A stretch of 64,000 bases of DNA from Rhododendron vialii (GCF_030253575.1 NC_080557.1:1143501-1207500), one strand, 5' to 3'. Numbered from the stretch's first letter, positions 12,175 through 25,900 are shown. Program-made: numbers and translations. The notes: generated by a model not told the origin, from the letters alone.

Positions 12175-12696
12175 GCGTTGCTTATCTCAAGGTCTTCAGG
12201 CCAGCCTCCAAGGCTTGGCACCCGACGGCTTGCTGTCTTGCCTGATGCCTCACGTCTTCATTATTAGGTCCTGCTGGTGGAAACTCCACTGGGCGTGAGT
12301 ACTTGAAATTCCTTAGGAATTAACCTCGTGATCAAAAACACGCCTTTTAAAGGCGTTTTACCTGAAACACTTAACAAACAACCTTATGAGCAATATTAAA
12401 TAAAAACGACAAATGAAAGCTAAAAACACTACAACTAACGGACTTAAGCACCACGATCAAACAATCTCAGGAGCGAATCACTCGCAAATAAACTTGGTTG
12501 TTTGCCGCCCTACTCTTGTGTTCAAGAGTTGTGAAGTCTAACTGTTTGGCCCCGCGTAATCGAGGTGAAAATGTATTATAGCTAGGGGTGATATCCCCTA
12601 TGCATTTGGGCGAAAACATGGAGTACTATTACGCAGAAAGGTTTTAAATTTGAGGTTCCAAAAACCTACAAAATGGGATATGTTTTTAGATTATAC

Positions 12697-12825
12697 CCCG
12701 TTTCGCTAACTCAAATAAATACTTATATTTTTTGAATTAAAAGTGATGTATTGTGAGATCGAGAATGACTTGTCTCGTAAAATGAAAAATAAGTACTTAA
12801 AAAATAGAAACCTTAGCAAAACAGG
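12697..12825 (+). mobile_element. MITE, GTTTYGCTAA-type family
   Basis: The left end CCGTTTCGCTAACTCAAATA and the right end, in reverse complement, CCTGTTTTGCTAAGGTTTC are terminal inverted repeats that continue into AAATAAGTACTTA-like sequence. The internal block GAGAATGACTTGTCTCGTAAAA matches other copies in the window. Confidence 0.7.
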
Positions 12826-13148
12826 TGCTAAGTTGGAAGGCGGTACATATGAGGGATGAGTTATAACCTAGCTATGGGACTATGCTTGGATTTTAGACAA
12901 CTTTTAGTATCAAGCAATTTATTTATTTAATGTAGGCCCCAAGGGAAGATGATTAATGCAAAAGATTTGTCTTAACTTTTAAAAACAAATCTTAAAAGCC
13001 CAACTTTAGTGTTTAATTGAACCCCATGATCTGTTCTCAAATATTCTAATAGATATTTAAGGATTTCATTAACCATGTCTCCTTTTGCATATATGTTTCC
13101 AAAGAGGTTAGTGGCTCTCCAAAAGCTTCATCTCATTTTCAGACTTCG

Positions 13149-13348
13149 GGTTGGTACTGTGAGGTGCACAGCACTGTGCACCTTCGATTCGTCGGATCGT
13201 GCATTAAATGGTTCGGATCTCATTTTAGCAACCAACGATTCAGAGCCGTTCATTGTCGAGATGAGATCCGAATCGTCGGATGCACGATTCGATGGCTCAA
13301 AAATATGCAACACAATATTGCGCACACCACTGCACAACGCCATCCCAC
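13149..13348. mobile_element. Palindromic MITE, copy 1
   Basis: A long fold-back: GTGCACCTTCGATTCGTCGG on one arm pairs with CCGAATCGTCGGATGCACG-type sequence on the other, and GAGATGAGATCCGAATCGTC recurs inverted as TTCGGATCTCATTTT. The family recurs at 14060-14192 and 32282-32482. Overlapping frames on both strands are products of the palindrome. Confidence 0.7.
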
Positions 13349-14059
13349 AATTCCTCATTTTCCTCTTGAAAAGTTGGAATGCTTGTGTGTAAAGTGTAGC
13401 TGAGTGCATGGTTATCTAGTACTATAGTCAAATTAAAGAAAACTTTCCACACCATTAGTGGGAAAAAGTAGCCTTTTGTTAATGTTGGAGAATCCCAATG
13501 ATTCAAAGAAGTTGAAAAGTTAGAAAGAAGTAGATGCCATTCTTCTTTCATGTGAAACTTTTGATGATGTGGGAATTTGACATCTCTAAATTGTTCTTTC
13601 GGTAAAGGAAAATAATTTTGAGAGAAAAATAATTATTGATAGTAACTTTTGCCAAGAATCATGTATTATTATTATTATTATTATTTACCTATTTTTTATA
13701 TATCCGTTAGAGCTACTATTATATGACTTTGAAGATTCAACAGTAAAAGAAACAGAGAAGATGAAACTGACAGAAACTCAACTTGTCAATTATTCTTTTG
13801 CAAACAAAAATAACCGAGTCACCAAAAAGAAAGAAAAGTAATATATTGGCTAGTTTCATGATAGGACGGTGCCTCCATATCGTACTTTTTGGGTTCCACC
13901 ATATCAATTTTTTTTGCTGTAATCATGTATTAATTAATTTTATCTAGATTTTAAATACCAACTTGAGTACTGTTCTAGGAGATGTTGGGATCATGTACTT
14001 GAAAAAAAAACATTTGAGATTGGACTTTATTATCTACAGTATCTAATAGTAAAAGAATT

Positions 14060-14192
14060 GGGGGATGATGCTGTATAGTGGTGTGCGTAGTACCGTGCTG
14101 CACTCTTCGGAGCCGTCGGATCGTGCAGGTTCGAAGCTCATCTCGACAATAACGACTCGGAGGTGCGCAGCACGGTGTTGAACACCAACCCA
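14060..14192. mobile_element. Palindromic MITE, copy 2
   Basis: Shares GTGGTGTGCGTAGTACCGTG, AGCCGTCGGATCGTGCA and CTCATCTCGACAATAACGA with copies 1 and 3, and ends AACACCAACCCA. It is shorter than the others and probably has an internal deletion. Confidence 0.65.
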
Positions 14193-15569
14193 AAGTCCTA
14201 AAAGACCTAATAAAAGGGGGAACAAATGTTCACCCTTTGCTTGATTGGTGCTTTCTCTTACCTAATCCATCTCTCATCCAAAAAAAAGAAAAGCTAGGCC
14301 ACTTTCCTATCACATAAAGCACATTTGTATAAAGTTTGGAAAAGGAAATTAAAAGTTTCAAAAGTCTTGCTTGCTTTGAGTGCACGAAGCTACCAAAAAC
14401 CTTTTTGATGGGGTGTTTCTCAATTCTCCCCCCCAGTTGTGACCTAGTTTGTTGGTTACTGCTTGCTTAAAATGTGACCTTTGTTGACATGATTATCGAC
14501 CCCATGTTCGAAATTTCAAAATGCATGACCGCGTCGAAAAGTTTACGAAAAGTGTCAAACACAAGGCTCTATCTGTTTCAACGTTATTTTTTGGTATGTA
14601 GTTGACAAAATATGGGCACAACAAACATAAACAAAAGGTGGGATTTTGCTTGCACAGTTGCACTAGTGGAGAGAGTTATGCAATTTCTCTCATAACATAT
14701 CATCAATTAGCCTTTGAGATAACTTCTCTTTATTGATCATCAACCACTTGATGGAGAATTGAACTTATGGGAAAGGGGCCTCTTGGTTTTGTTATATTGA
14801 TCAAATAAAATGCCACTTCATAAGCAATGAAAAAAGGACCTACAAATCCTTACAAATGGGGTCATTGATTTATTGCAGTTTTACTTGGAGGAAAGAAGTG
14901 TGTTTTGAATCATTGCCCCTCTCTATTATTTGTGAGGTAGGGTACGAAAAAAGGGTTCATTAGGGTGGACAAGGGATTTCTATGGTTCGCTAATGCACTA
15001 ACACGCTACTGAATGTAAGGCGTTTCGGTACATTAAATCAAGATCTCATCATAGTGATCTGAACAATTCAGTTTGAAAAGTTCACTACAAAGATCATCCA
15101 AAAAAAAATTAAATTGATCGGGTATCATTAGTCTCTTGTTCATTTTGTGGATCTACAATTTTATGCCTTTCCTTTCGCTATATGGTTTTGGCTACAATAA
15201 TTGCTTATTACGTTATTCGTCTAGTTGGGGTGCTTTGTATTGATTGAATTTGTTTGGATCCGTATCCTCTCTAGTCCAAAGGTTTGGACTGGAAGAGAGA
15301 GTTCACATCGCGACCGTCTATTGGTATAATGAAGAGTTCGAATTTATTCAAAAACTCTTCTATGAATCTCAACCATCCATTACAGCAATCGACGATTCAT
15401 ACATGGACTATCTCGTCCAGTCCAGATGTTGGATTGGAAAGGATCTTGAGCCAATTTGTTTTTAACCAGAGTAATATCGTAAGAGAATTTTTTATTTTTT
15501 ATTTGATCTGGTAAGAGAAATTCATTGAGAGACCCACCTCATTTCAAAATCATGTTGACGTTAATGATA

Positions 15570-15804
15570 CTCCCTCTGTCCGAATTTAATAGTCCTTTTT
15601 GAGAGTTCGTATCATTTTTCAATCGATTATATCTTGTAATTTATAATGTTTTATGTAATTTTGAAAACATTGTCTTATAGAACTAATTGAAATCTATCAA
15701 ACAAGATCTATATTGCATATAAATTTATCATCAATTTAAAGATATAACTCATTTTTTATCCGGTTAGAATTGAACAAAGGACTATTAAATCCAGATGGAG
15801 GGAG
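15570..15804. mobile_element. Stowaway-type MITE
   Basis: Terminal inverted repeats CTCCCTCTGTCCGAATTTAA and, on the right, TTAAATCCAGATGGAGGGAG, flanked by TA on both sides (15568-15569 and 15805-15806). At 235 bp and AT-rich, it has the classic features of a Tc1/mariner-derived MITE. Confidence 0.85.
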
Positions 15805-18142
15805 TAAAAGATACCTTTAGAAAATGATCTAAATTTGTGTGCTTGCTCATAAAAACTTTTGTAGAAATTAGATGAATGTAAAAACGTTTGTGGTTAATTA
15901 GTATTATCTTGTCGTGAGTGATTAAAAAAATGAAGTTGCCCAGTTATACAATTGTTTAGGTGCCCCCAACAAGTAAGATTTCTGGGTTGCCAATACCTAC
16001 TGAAATGCCCTGTACCCCTTAATACATTAGCCTCAAGTATTGGTACTGATTGATATTGGTACCGATGGTGTACAGAATGGTTTGCGGGGCCTATCTCGGG
16101 AGTCCCACACGAATGCAAATGTTCATTAATCTGAAAATATTTTTCGAGTGGTGTTGCGAAAAATCAGCTCAATCTTTAGTACTACTCCAATAAGGTAGAG
16201 TGGGGAAACTTTTCCATAATGAAGGAACCAATTAATGGTGAGTTGAAATGATACTGAGAGGGAGAATTTGAAATGATGGGAAGAGATCTATGGATGAGTT
16301 GAAAGTGATGAGAATTGAGAAGTAATCAACAGCCTTTTGAAATTGAAGGAATTGGCAAGTTAATAAAAGTAGAGTATTATGGTGTCATGCTTCAGATGCG
16401 AGCATGTTTGAGACAAAAGCATGTGGCTTGTTCAAGTAAAACTTCCAACGAACAGAAACACACACCTACTCTCCCTCCCTGTCATAATTTTAATATGGGA
16501 CTAGGAGATCTCGTATATAGTGCGCTAGCGCACTACATAATTGTAGGAGCCAAATCACGATGATGAAATTTCGATAGGGCACGTCAAGGCGCCTTACACT
16601 GATGCACTATTGGGTCTCTTGTCTATATTTTTTCCCGAATTTTTCAACAACTAAAAGATCTAGGTGATAATATATGGATGCATCATTTGACATCCATAGT
16701 AGTTTCTCCGACAACTTTAACTCTAATATCAGATATTAGTGCTGAGCCATAATTTGCACTCGAGGGAGTCCAATGGAAAAATTATTTTCCTTAGAAATTG
16801 TTATTTAAAAAATTACTTTGGTTATTCCCGTTTCTATAGGACTTTTTTTTTCCTGAAAAATTAACGAATTAAACCTTGAGATTGTGTTTGGCTGAGATTT
16901 TTAGCTACTTCAGAAATATGATTGTGTGCGAGCGTGCCAGAAAATTAAGACTTGTAATTATCCTTTTTAGATTTAACTTATAAAAGCCAAACTTAATCAG
17001 ACGATTGTGATGTCGGTTTAATTACCTCAACGAAGAGGATTTTTTTTTCTAGAAGTATTGAAACGGCATAACGATTCACTAGAAATTCGACAACCCAAAG
17101 AAGAACAAGATACCTTGATCAATTCAAAACAACTTGCTTTCCAATTGATTCTCCAACTTCAAAAATGAACAGAACAGATTACAGTGTGATTACTACTACT
17201 ACGAACTACTCTTAACTGTTTCAAACTAAGTCTAAGTTCCTAAATTACTGTCTAATGGATAAACCAAGCATAGTATAGTTGTTTGTTTGATGATTTGTCT
17301 GGGTCTTTTCCTTTTTTCATTTCTTCTATTTATAAGCAAGCAAACTCTTGGGGTCTTCTCAACGGCTTCCATTCTCCCGCTTAGGTGCTTTTGAAGTTAC
17401 TCCAATGTTTGAATTCAAACTTTCCCTCCATGGCTATTGCTTATAATCGCCTGTAGTGGCTTAGTTCATCCTTTATCCCACTTCCCTAAACTGCATTGTG
17501 CTTGAAATGAGTAGTTTCACATTCAAATCTCAACTTCTCTGACTGTCAAAGAAGTATAATTGTTCGTGTTTGAATAAATGCTATTCGCGCCTTTGGTCTT
17601 CGAACTGCCTCCCTTCTCTGAACTATTCTTTGAATGACACCTGGCAATTGTTGCTTTTACCTATAAAACGACATTGAATTAGCCAGAACGTCATCGTTCT
17701 TTTAATCATATGATTCCATACACTTCAGTCTGTACATATTCCGTTTTGCCCAATACAAATGGCTACTTGTCATATTCTAATTGAACCAATAATTTCTCAT
17801 GCAAACAGATTGATACAATTGATCAATGATACGTGATACCATAATGAAATATGTGAGGTGATGGTTAATGATGGCTGTGGATGGAAACACGAGAGATGGA
17901 GGTGGATGGTGGCCGGGGATGGTGATCTCAGAGATGGTGGATGATGGAGTTTTGAGATTTGGAGGTGGGTACTTGGTTAGTTTGGGAATATATGAAAATT
18001 GTTGGAGCTTGGTGTGGGAATTGAGAAAAGATGGGGGTGGAGAAAAGAATTTCCCAAAGTTAGCACTCCACTTTTCTGAAAGTCTGAAACAGAGATGCGT
18101 GAAGTAATAAATGCAGAAAGTTAGAGGATCCAATCCCAAACA

Positions 18143-18180
<38 letters not shown>

Positions 18181-19630
18181 CAGTTGGGAAAAAACAAATC
18201 ACACTTTTCTATCGGCCACCGAAAAAGTGAGGACAACGTTTCACGTGATCGACACTTTATACACACTCCATTTTTAGACATTTACATTCATTTTTTTTGT
18301 TTTTATCTACGTGAATTTACTATATTGTCTTTGTATATGTGAAGAAGAAGTGTAGTATTAAATAAAAGGACAAGATAATAAATTCAAGTAGATATAAACA
18401 AAAAATGAGTGGAAATCAATTCCCTTTATTTTTACTACAACTAGTGTTCTGCTTGTTAGACGTACCTAAAAAAAACGCATTGATGTTTTCTTGGGCTTCG
18501 TGTATTTTACGGATACAACGCTAGTTAATAAAAAAATAGATCAAAAAAATGTGACGCTGGTCGGGCAGGGAGCAGGTTGGATGTACATGGAACAGCCTCC
18601 AATTCTACCTCCGATTTTTTTTTTCCCAATTTTGCCTCTAAATCCGATCTGATCACCAAATGAATTCCTAAAACTCACTCTAAACGAGATGGGTAATTGA
18701 TCAAACTAAATAGAAATGTCATCCCTATACACCACACACAATCCCAAGAGTGACACCTAGTAGTCTAGGGGTGCTATCGGTCGGTTTCTAGGTATGCCAA
18801 TCTCAAATCGATGAAACCGACCCCACCCAGACCGAATGTTTAACGGCACTAGTGCAGGTTTGGTTTAGATCGGTTGGGTCAAGATTTTCATAATTTTCGG
18901 AGTTGGTTATATATAGGATTCGTTGAGAAAATGAATTTGAGTAAAACAAATGAACTAAAATCAATTCATAAATTTTTGGCCTGGGCAGTTAAAAGTTGGC
19001 TGCTGAACTCGAGAAACGCGTAAAAGGCAAGTGAGAGAGAGCATGCGTTACGAAAAGGGCATGTGATGATTGAGTTTTGTTTCTCAAGACTTTGCACAAA
19101 AAGTAGTGAAAGAAAGATGTAGGCAGTAAAAGTAGTGCAGTACTCAAAGCAATTTTTGATTCCTCTCATTTTTGTACTGTACTGTCTAATGGTTTTATGG
19201 GTTGCGCTACGATTACAAACACTTTACACACAAACTCATTCGACCATGCACATTTTGTATGCACACTATTCTTTATTCTTATACATGCTTTCGTAAGTAT
19301 AAGGGTCGTACTTGTCTTTGGCCGGCGACCAGCCACACACCGATCTTGAACCAACGGGCATGCGGGCTCACTCCAGGTCCTGAATGATTCGAACCGTTCA
19401 ATAATTTTTTATAAAAAAATACCCGAGTAAGCCTTTGAAAAATCAGCTCAATTCGATATGTGTAAATGATCGATTCAATCTTTCTTTCTTGTTTTTTTTC
19501 ATTCACATGGCTAGTTGGTGACTTTAACATTAGCGATAAGTGTCTACACATATTGGTGGTTGAGTATGCGTTGAACCCATACCTTTGAAAACGTATGTCC
19601 AAAAATGTTTGTGAAATAGGCATTGTTGTA
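15805..19630. other. Non-coding spacer
   Basis: No gene supported. A region near 17040-17760 has the look of an LTR fragment, but no termini were found. A (CT)n tract lies at 18145-18173. From 18766 there is a start resembling a hAT terminus (TAGGGGTGCTATCGG), with no matching right end found. The 122-codon minus frame at 17777-18145 runs through the microsatellite and simple Pro/Ser-rich sequence and is rejected as a gene. Confidence 0.45.
18145..18173. repeat. (CT)n microsatellite
   Basis: About 14 uninterrupted CT units. Confidence 0.9.
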
Positions 19631-19636
19631 TAGTTA

Positions 19637-19880
19637 GGCCTCGTTCCGGAACACGAAATAAGTACTTATTTTTTAAGAAGGCAATTTTAAACTCAAAAAT
19701 GATGGGCTTATTGAAATCTAAAAATATGCATTATGGATCTTGTTTGAAAGAAAGATCTCATTGAGATCTTTAATACGGTGCAAAAAAAATTGAAAAATTA
19801 TTTTTCATTTACATTATTTTTGAGTTTGAAAATGTGAAATAAGTACTTATTTTTTAAGAAGGTGTTCTGGAACGGGCTCT
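19637..19880. mobile_element. MITE with TIR CGTTCCGGAACAC
   Basis: The left end CTCGTTCCGGAACACGAAAT pairs with the right end GGTGTTCTGGAACGGGCTC read in reverse. Both ends also carry AATAAGTACTTATTTTTTAA, itself a palindrome. A related, more decayed copy spans about 30268-30510. Confidence 0.7.
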
Positions 19881-20813
19881 TTTACTTGTATTTTTACACT
19901 CCCTCATGCACATAATCAAGTTGAAGTGATGCCGTCTCACTCCGTCTGGGCTATAATCAATGCAAGTTGATTTATTCTTGTCTTTATTCAACAAAATTCG
20001 AGTTTGGATTGATTTTATTTTATTTTTTTTCCGATTGCTCTCCTCGAGGCAAACTAGTAATCGACAAAAAATTGACTCCAAACAAACAAATGCAAAAAGT
20101 TAATTAGAAACAAAAAATGAACAAAGTGGCTTAGGGTGCGTTTCCGCTAAGGACAATAGGCATTTTGTTTTTGTTAAAATGGTATTTAGTTGATATATGC
20201 AAGGAGAATGATTTGTCTAAAAATCCATAAAAACATGAGCGCTTGAGTTTTGTTTTTTTGTTTCGACAGTCAAGAGTGTCCAGGCCAACTTACATGTACC
20301 TCAAATAATCCCTTTTCGATCCGACAAAAGGTAGACCAATTTTCTATTCGAATTGTATTGCAGTATGTAATTATAGATGCTTAGCCTTTTTTGTTTCCCT
20401 TTTTGAAAAAAAAATTCAATTCAAAAATTACTCATTAATCCTACTTTCAATCATTACTAACCATTCATTATTATTATTTCAAATTATTATTCACATTTCT
20501 CTCTTTATCTCTCTTCACTCATTACCCATACTTCTAATTATTACTCTTATAAAATTTTTCAAAAACTCATCCAAACATAGTATTAAAATTCTGTCAAAAA
20601 TAGATCCATGTACATAAACTATTTGATTTTGGAGAAACTTTTGAGTTTTGTTTTTTTTTGAAAAATCAATAAAGTTGGAGAGAGAGAGAGAGTATGAAAT
20701 GGTAAAGCCAGTGCAATGCCTTTTTGCAGGAGTTGCGTGTGAAAAGCATAAATTTGGTTGAAATCTCGTGTGACAAAGAAAGCCTTTTTTGTTTCAACCA
20801 CAACCCAAAAAGA

Positions 20814-21002
20814 GTTTTTTTTTTTTTTTTTTTGCTTTGAGGTGTCTAAGCCTTAGCTTACGCTCATCTCAATATTTTTTGATCTAGCCAAAGGCAGTTC
20901 CATGCCAAGACTAGGAAATTCTTTCTTGCGGTTTGATTCAACGAATTGAACCCTGATTAATTATATGAAGAATTTATTCACCGACCAACCGAACTAACCC
21001 TT
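20814..21002 (-). mobile_element. Antisense SINE
   Basis: Reads on the minus strand. A T-tract at 20814-20834 is the reverse of the A-tail. Next come GGTGTCTAAGCCTTAGCTTA (the conserved 3' part, reversed), CTAGGAAATTCTTTCTTGCG, GGTTTGATTCAACGAATTG and CCGACCAACCGAACTAACCC (the reversed head). It matches the copies at 2557 and 8651 block by block. Confidence 0.7.
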
Positions 21003-22269
21003 TAGAATGAAAGTTTTCTTATAATCACCAACGCGAACTTGAAGAGCGTACAATATGGGCCAGATCAGGACGTGTTTGGTTGTATATGAAGCCACACCAA
21101 GTCATAATTTAATATCAAAATTTATTAACATTATTACAAAAATTCATAAACTTTAAGCGTTTTATTTTTACTATGAAATTCATAAACAATACTAAAAACA
21201 TACGTAAATAGCACCCAAAAAAATACATATATAAAACCAAAAAAATTAACTAATCCTCCTATCCTACCCACAAATTTGGGTTGTTTATCACACGCTTAGG
21301 GTGCATTTAGGGATTTACTTATTCCTCAATCACCACATGAGATAGGTTGTGAAGAGTTAAAAATTGACTCGTCCTCCTCCTACCCAATGAGAGAGGGGGT
21401 CCAATTTCTTCTATCCTGAAAATTCATCTGCCTTTGTGTCAAGGAGCTCTGCGACTGTTGAATTGTGTGATTTTGTTTTACATTTCAAATTAAATGACCA
21501 AAAAATCTCTCGACACAAAAGTACGTAGGTTTTTACGCAAAGAATCCTACCTCAAAGGGAAGGGGCGGGGGGAAGTGGTGTGTTAATTCCTTCCACTTGT
21601 TCAATGGTTGGTACTAGTGTTTGATTTACAACTTTATCTAGAAACGTGAGAGGAAAGTGAAAAGGCCCAAAAGCCAGTCCAATCAAATCCATAGACTCAA
21701 ATATATACCTAATCTGCTAAAAAAAATCTCCTCATCTTCTCTTAACAAAGGCCTCTCTCTCCCCCCGGCCACACACACACACTCTTATCTATTTGGCCAA
21801 AACCATATTACTGTAATAAAGGTATAATAGTTTTTAAATTTCGGTAGCTGAATGCACGGGGTAATTTGCGTGCATCTTGATTAATTCGGAGGCCTGAATT
21901 TAATGACCTGGCCAACTCTCTAGTGATCTAAGATTTGAAATGTTAGGCATTCGTGACACTTAAATAAGTGACTTCATAAAAAAACAAACACTATTGTCTT
22001 ATCGTATCGACTTGGCCAAAATCTTTGAGGTTATTTTTAGGATATTATAGGCTCCGCATACATGAATCTCACGAAATATATATAAAATCTATATGCATTA
22101 GATGACTCTAAACACATTTGCTTTTGAATACCTATCAGAACATTTGTGTCCCCGTCATTTTCATTAACAAATCAATATAAGTAAAAATAAAACAACTTGG
22201 ACGCAAAAAGGATAGCAGATTGCACTCCCGAAAAGCATTTTCCTAGAAATCCTTGCAACCGAAAAAGTT

Positions 22270-22294
22270 CTCTCTCTCTTTCTCTCTCTCTCTT
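22270..22294. repeat. CT-rich tract upstream of SMXL gene
   Basis: A (CT)n tract with one interruption, followed by a longer (GA)n tract at 22480-22511. Such tracts are common in plant promoters and leaders. Confidence 0.7.
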
Positions 22295-22474
22295 CATTGA
22301 AAAACACTCTTCCCTGCCACCTAAACTGGAATTACCATCATTTGGCTTCATGTGGATTGTGTAGTAAATTTCGTGAGATAAAGTTAGTTTTCGTTCTTAT
22401 CATGATGATGCTTATACTTTTCCTCCTACTCTAATAAAATCATTTTCTCATTCTGGGTCTGTCCTAGCCATTCA

Positions 22475-22479
<5 letters not shown>

Positions 22480-22511
<32 letters not shown>
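22480..22511. repeat. (GA)n microsatellite upstream of SMXL gene
   Basis: About 16 GA units, ending some 460 bp before the start codon. It could lie in the promoter or 5' UTR. No clear TATA box was found near it. Confidence 0.85.
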
Positions 22512-22514
<3 letters not shown>

Positions 22515-22969
22515 GAAATGGTTCGTGTGAAAGGGGTACAATCCCAATCTTTACTTTCCGCGTTGGATACCCCATACATATACATATAGATCCCCCATAG
22601 CCAAATCCTTTCTCAGCTTTTCTTTTCTTCAGTTTTTTCATCAGGATTGTGTCGGTCTGTTGACTCATCTGATCAAAATCGGTTGATTCTTTTCACCCTT
22701 TTGTAAACCTGTTCATACCCATTTACCCAGATTCCGTTCTCTTGACTCGTGTTGATTCTCCTTTCATTTCTCTTCAAATCATTTGGAGAAAGAAAAAAAA
22801 AAAAACGATTCAATCACTCATCCAAGTACTGTGAGAAAGCAAATCTTTTTGTTTCCTTTTGTTCACTCAATCACTCATAGAAGTACTGTCATTCATTCAG
22901 GCAGGCTTATACTATTACGCTCACGAGGGTGTTCGAGTCCGCTTACGATTGCGTTCTTGATCATTCAAG

Positions 22970-25900
22970 ATGAGAGCAGGACTGAGCACGATCCAGCAAA
23001 CCCTTACCCCAGAAGCATCGAGCATACTAAGCCTCTCCATAACAGAAGCAGGCCGCCGTAACCACGGCCAGACCACGCCGCTCCACGTGGCAGCAACCCT
23101 CCTCGCCTCCCCCTCCGGTTTCCTCCGCCAGGCCTGCGTCCGGTCCCACCCCAACTCCTCCCACCCTCTCCAATGCCGCGCCCTCGAGCTCTGCTTCAGC
23201 GTCGCCCTCGAACGCCTCCCCACCACCGCCGCCGCCCCGGACCCGCCCATTTCCAACGCGCTGATGGCGGCGTTGAAGCGCGCCCAGGCGCACCAGCGCC
23301 GCGGATGCCCTGAACAGCAGCAGCAGCCGCTTTTAGCTGTTAAAGTTGAGCTGGAGCAGCTCGTAATATCAATACTAGATGACCCGAGTGTTAGTCGGGT
23401 TATGCGCGAGGCTAGCTTTTCTAGTCCTGCAGTTAAGGCCACGATTGAGCAATCGTTGTCGAATTCGAATTCTCAAGTTGGGTTGATTCGCCCCGGGAGT
23501 TCTTTATCCAATTGTAATCGGAATCTGTACTTGAATCCGAAGTTGCAACAGGGTAGTGGTAATAATTCGGGGCAATTAGGGAAAGAAGGTGGGGAAGAGA
23601 TTAAACGGGTTATAGATGTTCTGATGAGGAATAAAAAGAGGAACCCGGTTCTGGTCGGCAATTCGGAGCCGGAATCAGTGGTGAGAGAGTTGATGAGGAG
23701 GATTGAGAAAGGGGAAGGATTTGGTGAAGGAGAGTTTAAGAATGTTGAGGTGATTCAAGTGGGTAAAAAGGTTAAGGAATTGGGAGGTGTTATTGAGGCT
23801 AGAATGGGGAGATCTGGTGGTGGGAGTGTTATTGTTGATTTGGGTGATTTGAAATGGCTTGTGGAGGGAGGTTCCGGTGGGGATACGGGGAGGGAGGCGG
23901 TGGCAGAGGTGGCGGAAGTGGTGGCGAGGTTTGGTGGTGGTGGTGGGAAGGTTTCGTTGATTGGGACTGCTACTTGTGAGACTTATTTGAGGTGTCAAGT
24001 GTATTTTCCTTCAATGGAGAATGATTGGGATCTTCAAGCGGTTCCTATTGCTTCGAAATCGCCGATTCCAGGGATGTTTCCAAGGTATTCTTGGTGTTTT
24101 CGTGTTCTTGAGATTGTTATTCATTTGGTGTAAAATTTAGCTTTGTTTATCGATGATTCAACTCAGATAGGTGTTGTGTTTAGACTATCTATATCACTTT
24201 TGACCTGATTAGTTCACTATGTCATTCCTGTAATGGTAATTTCTGTTTGTTTTGGAATTCATATTACTTGTGGCAAAACTTTTCCTTGTACCGAATTTTC
24301 TAGTTTCTCTACTATTTGATTTGGGCTGGTGGTCTGTTCCATCTCTTCTGGTGGTACCTTTCATCCTCCTCCTCCTCCTTTTTTCCGGGTGTCTTAGTCA
24401 GCTCACGTGCACCTCAACAAATTCTGGGACAAGTTAATGACCGGGGAAGCCCTTTTGAGTATTGTAGTGGCTGCGAGAGTCGAATCTGCAACATCGGGGC
24501 AAACCCCTTGTTGTCACGCCCCACTCTTCCAATCCCTTGGACGACTTTTCTTATTTCCTCTCTTTCTTTGTTGATTCTTTTGTTGTTTAATCCCATAGGT
24601 TTTGAGTTCTTGTTCCCTTCATACAGGGTCAAATAACTTGAGAAACTTTTATCACTACCTTTTTTTTTCTTCCTATTTTACTGTCATCACACTCACTGTT
24701 ATGTTTCATCAATGTTTAGGCTTGGAGCAAATGGAATTTTTGGCAGCTCAGTTGGGTCTCTAACCCCATTGAAAAACTTCCCAACCGCGACAACTCCTCT
24801 ACTAAGGCATATATCCGAGAACTCGGATCCTACTCGTAAAACAATCTGTTGCCCACATTGTTCAGAGAACTATGAACAAGAACTAGCGAAACTGGTTGCT
24901 AATGAATACGAGAAATCCTCATCTGAAGTCAAATCAGAAGCAGCTCAGCCTCCCTTACCCCAGTGGTTGAAGAACGCCAAAGTCCTTAACACCGATACCA
25001 AATCACTAGATCTATCACAGGTATGTTTAGTTGTTTTACAAGTTTGGTTCATGGTTGTTTACTATGATTGAGGAATGGATTCCCTAATTTTGTTTGTCTT
25101 ATATTTTCGCAGACCAAGGGTCAAGAAACAGTGTTCAAGCAGAAATCTCAAGATTTATTAAAGAAATGGAGTGATGCGTGCCTCGGTCTCCACCCCAATT
25201 TTCATCACAACCTCAGCTGTGAAAAAACTACTCCAATAAGACTACCGATGGCAGGTTTGTACAATCCAAACCTGGTTGTTCGCCCGCAATGCCAGCTGAA
25301 ATTGCAACAAACCAGAAACATTGGGGAAGTTTTGCAATTGAACAATAATCCAGTGGTAAACCGAACTTCAGAGAAACCTTGTAGCCCTCCGAGAAGTCCA
25401 GTTGGGACAGACCTTGTTCTTGGGAGGACAAAAATCAGTGAAAGCGCTCCCGAGCATCGTGTCAAGGACTTGTTGGGATGCATCTCGTTTGAACCACAGC
25501 AATATCAGGTCACAAAGTTTGCTAATGAAGTTGATGCCGACTTATTCAAGAAGCTACTCAAGGGTCTAACTGGCAAAGTGTGGTGGCAACGGGAAGCTGC
25601 TTCTCAGGTTGCTTCGGCTGTGACTAATTCCAAATTCGGTGGTGGAAATAGGAGGGGAACTGGATCAAAGGGCGATATATGGCTACTATTTGTAGGTCCT
25701 GATCGTCTTGGCAAGAAGAAGATGGCATCGGTTCTCTCGGAACAAATATGTGGTAGCCACCCAGTAACGATATGCCTCGGATCACGACGTGATGATGAGG
25801 AATCAGAAATGAATTTCCGCGGGAAAACAGCTATAGATCGGATTGCAGAGGCGGTTCGAAGGAACCCGTTTTCAGTAATTTTGCTCGAGGACATTGACCA

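Larger units (their letters stand above)
11054..12690 (-). mobile_element. Probable LTR-retrotransposon fragment or solo LTR
   Basis: No open frame resembles gag or pol. On the minus strand there is a TATAAATAGGGGCTTC core-promoter-like motif (TATA box at 11891-11898), typical of an LTR U3/R junction. Next to it are six TATCGATAC motifs in pairs (12008-12174). The boundaries are not defined, and no matching second LTR was found inside the window, so this is an inference from composition and promoter position. Confidence 0.4.
12826..15569. other. Non-coding spacer with palindromic MITEs
   Basis: No gene supported. It contains two palindromic MITE copies (13149-13348 and 14060-14192). At about 15248-15460 is another short inverted-repeat element bounded by GGATCCGTATCCTCTC and GGATTGGAAAGGATC. 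The 73- and 76-codon frames at 15244-15514 are different frames of that element, not genes. Confidence 0.5.
19881..22700. other. Spacer upstream of the SMXL gene
   Basis: No gene supported. It contains a short SINE-like 3' end (about 20276-20330, antisense), the antisense SINE at 20814-21002, and microsatellites. The 60-80 codon frames are low-complexity. Confidence 0.5.

Noticed and set aside
13075..13409. Similar 80-105 codon frames on both strands
   Set aside because: They lie in a palindromic MITE, which produces mirrored frames by construction.
17777..18145. 122-codon minus-strand frame
   Set aside because: Runs into the (CT)n tract; low-complexity Pro/Ser content and no domain.
22921..23442. 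173-codon minus-strand frame opposite SMXL exon 1, plus an 88-codon frame nearby
   Set aside because: It is antisense to a GC-rich coding exon, where stops are rare; the composition is Arg/Ala/Gly-rich and no family is recognised.
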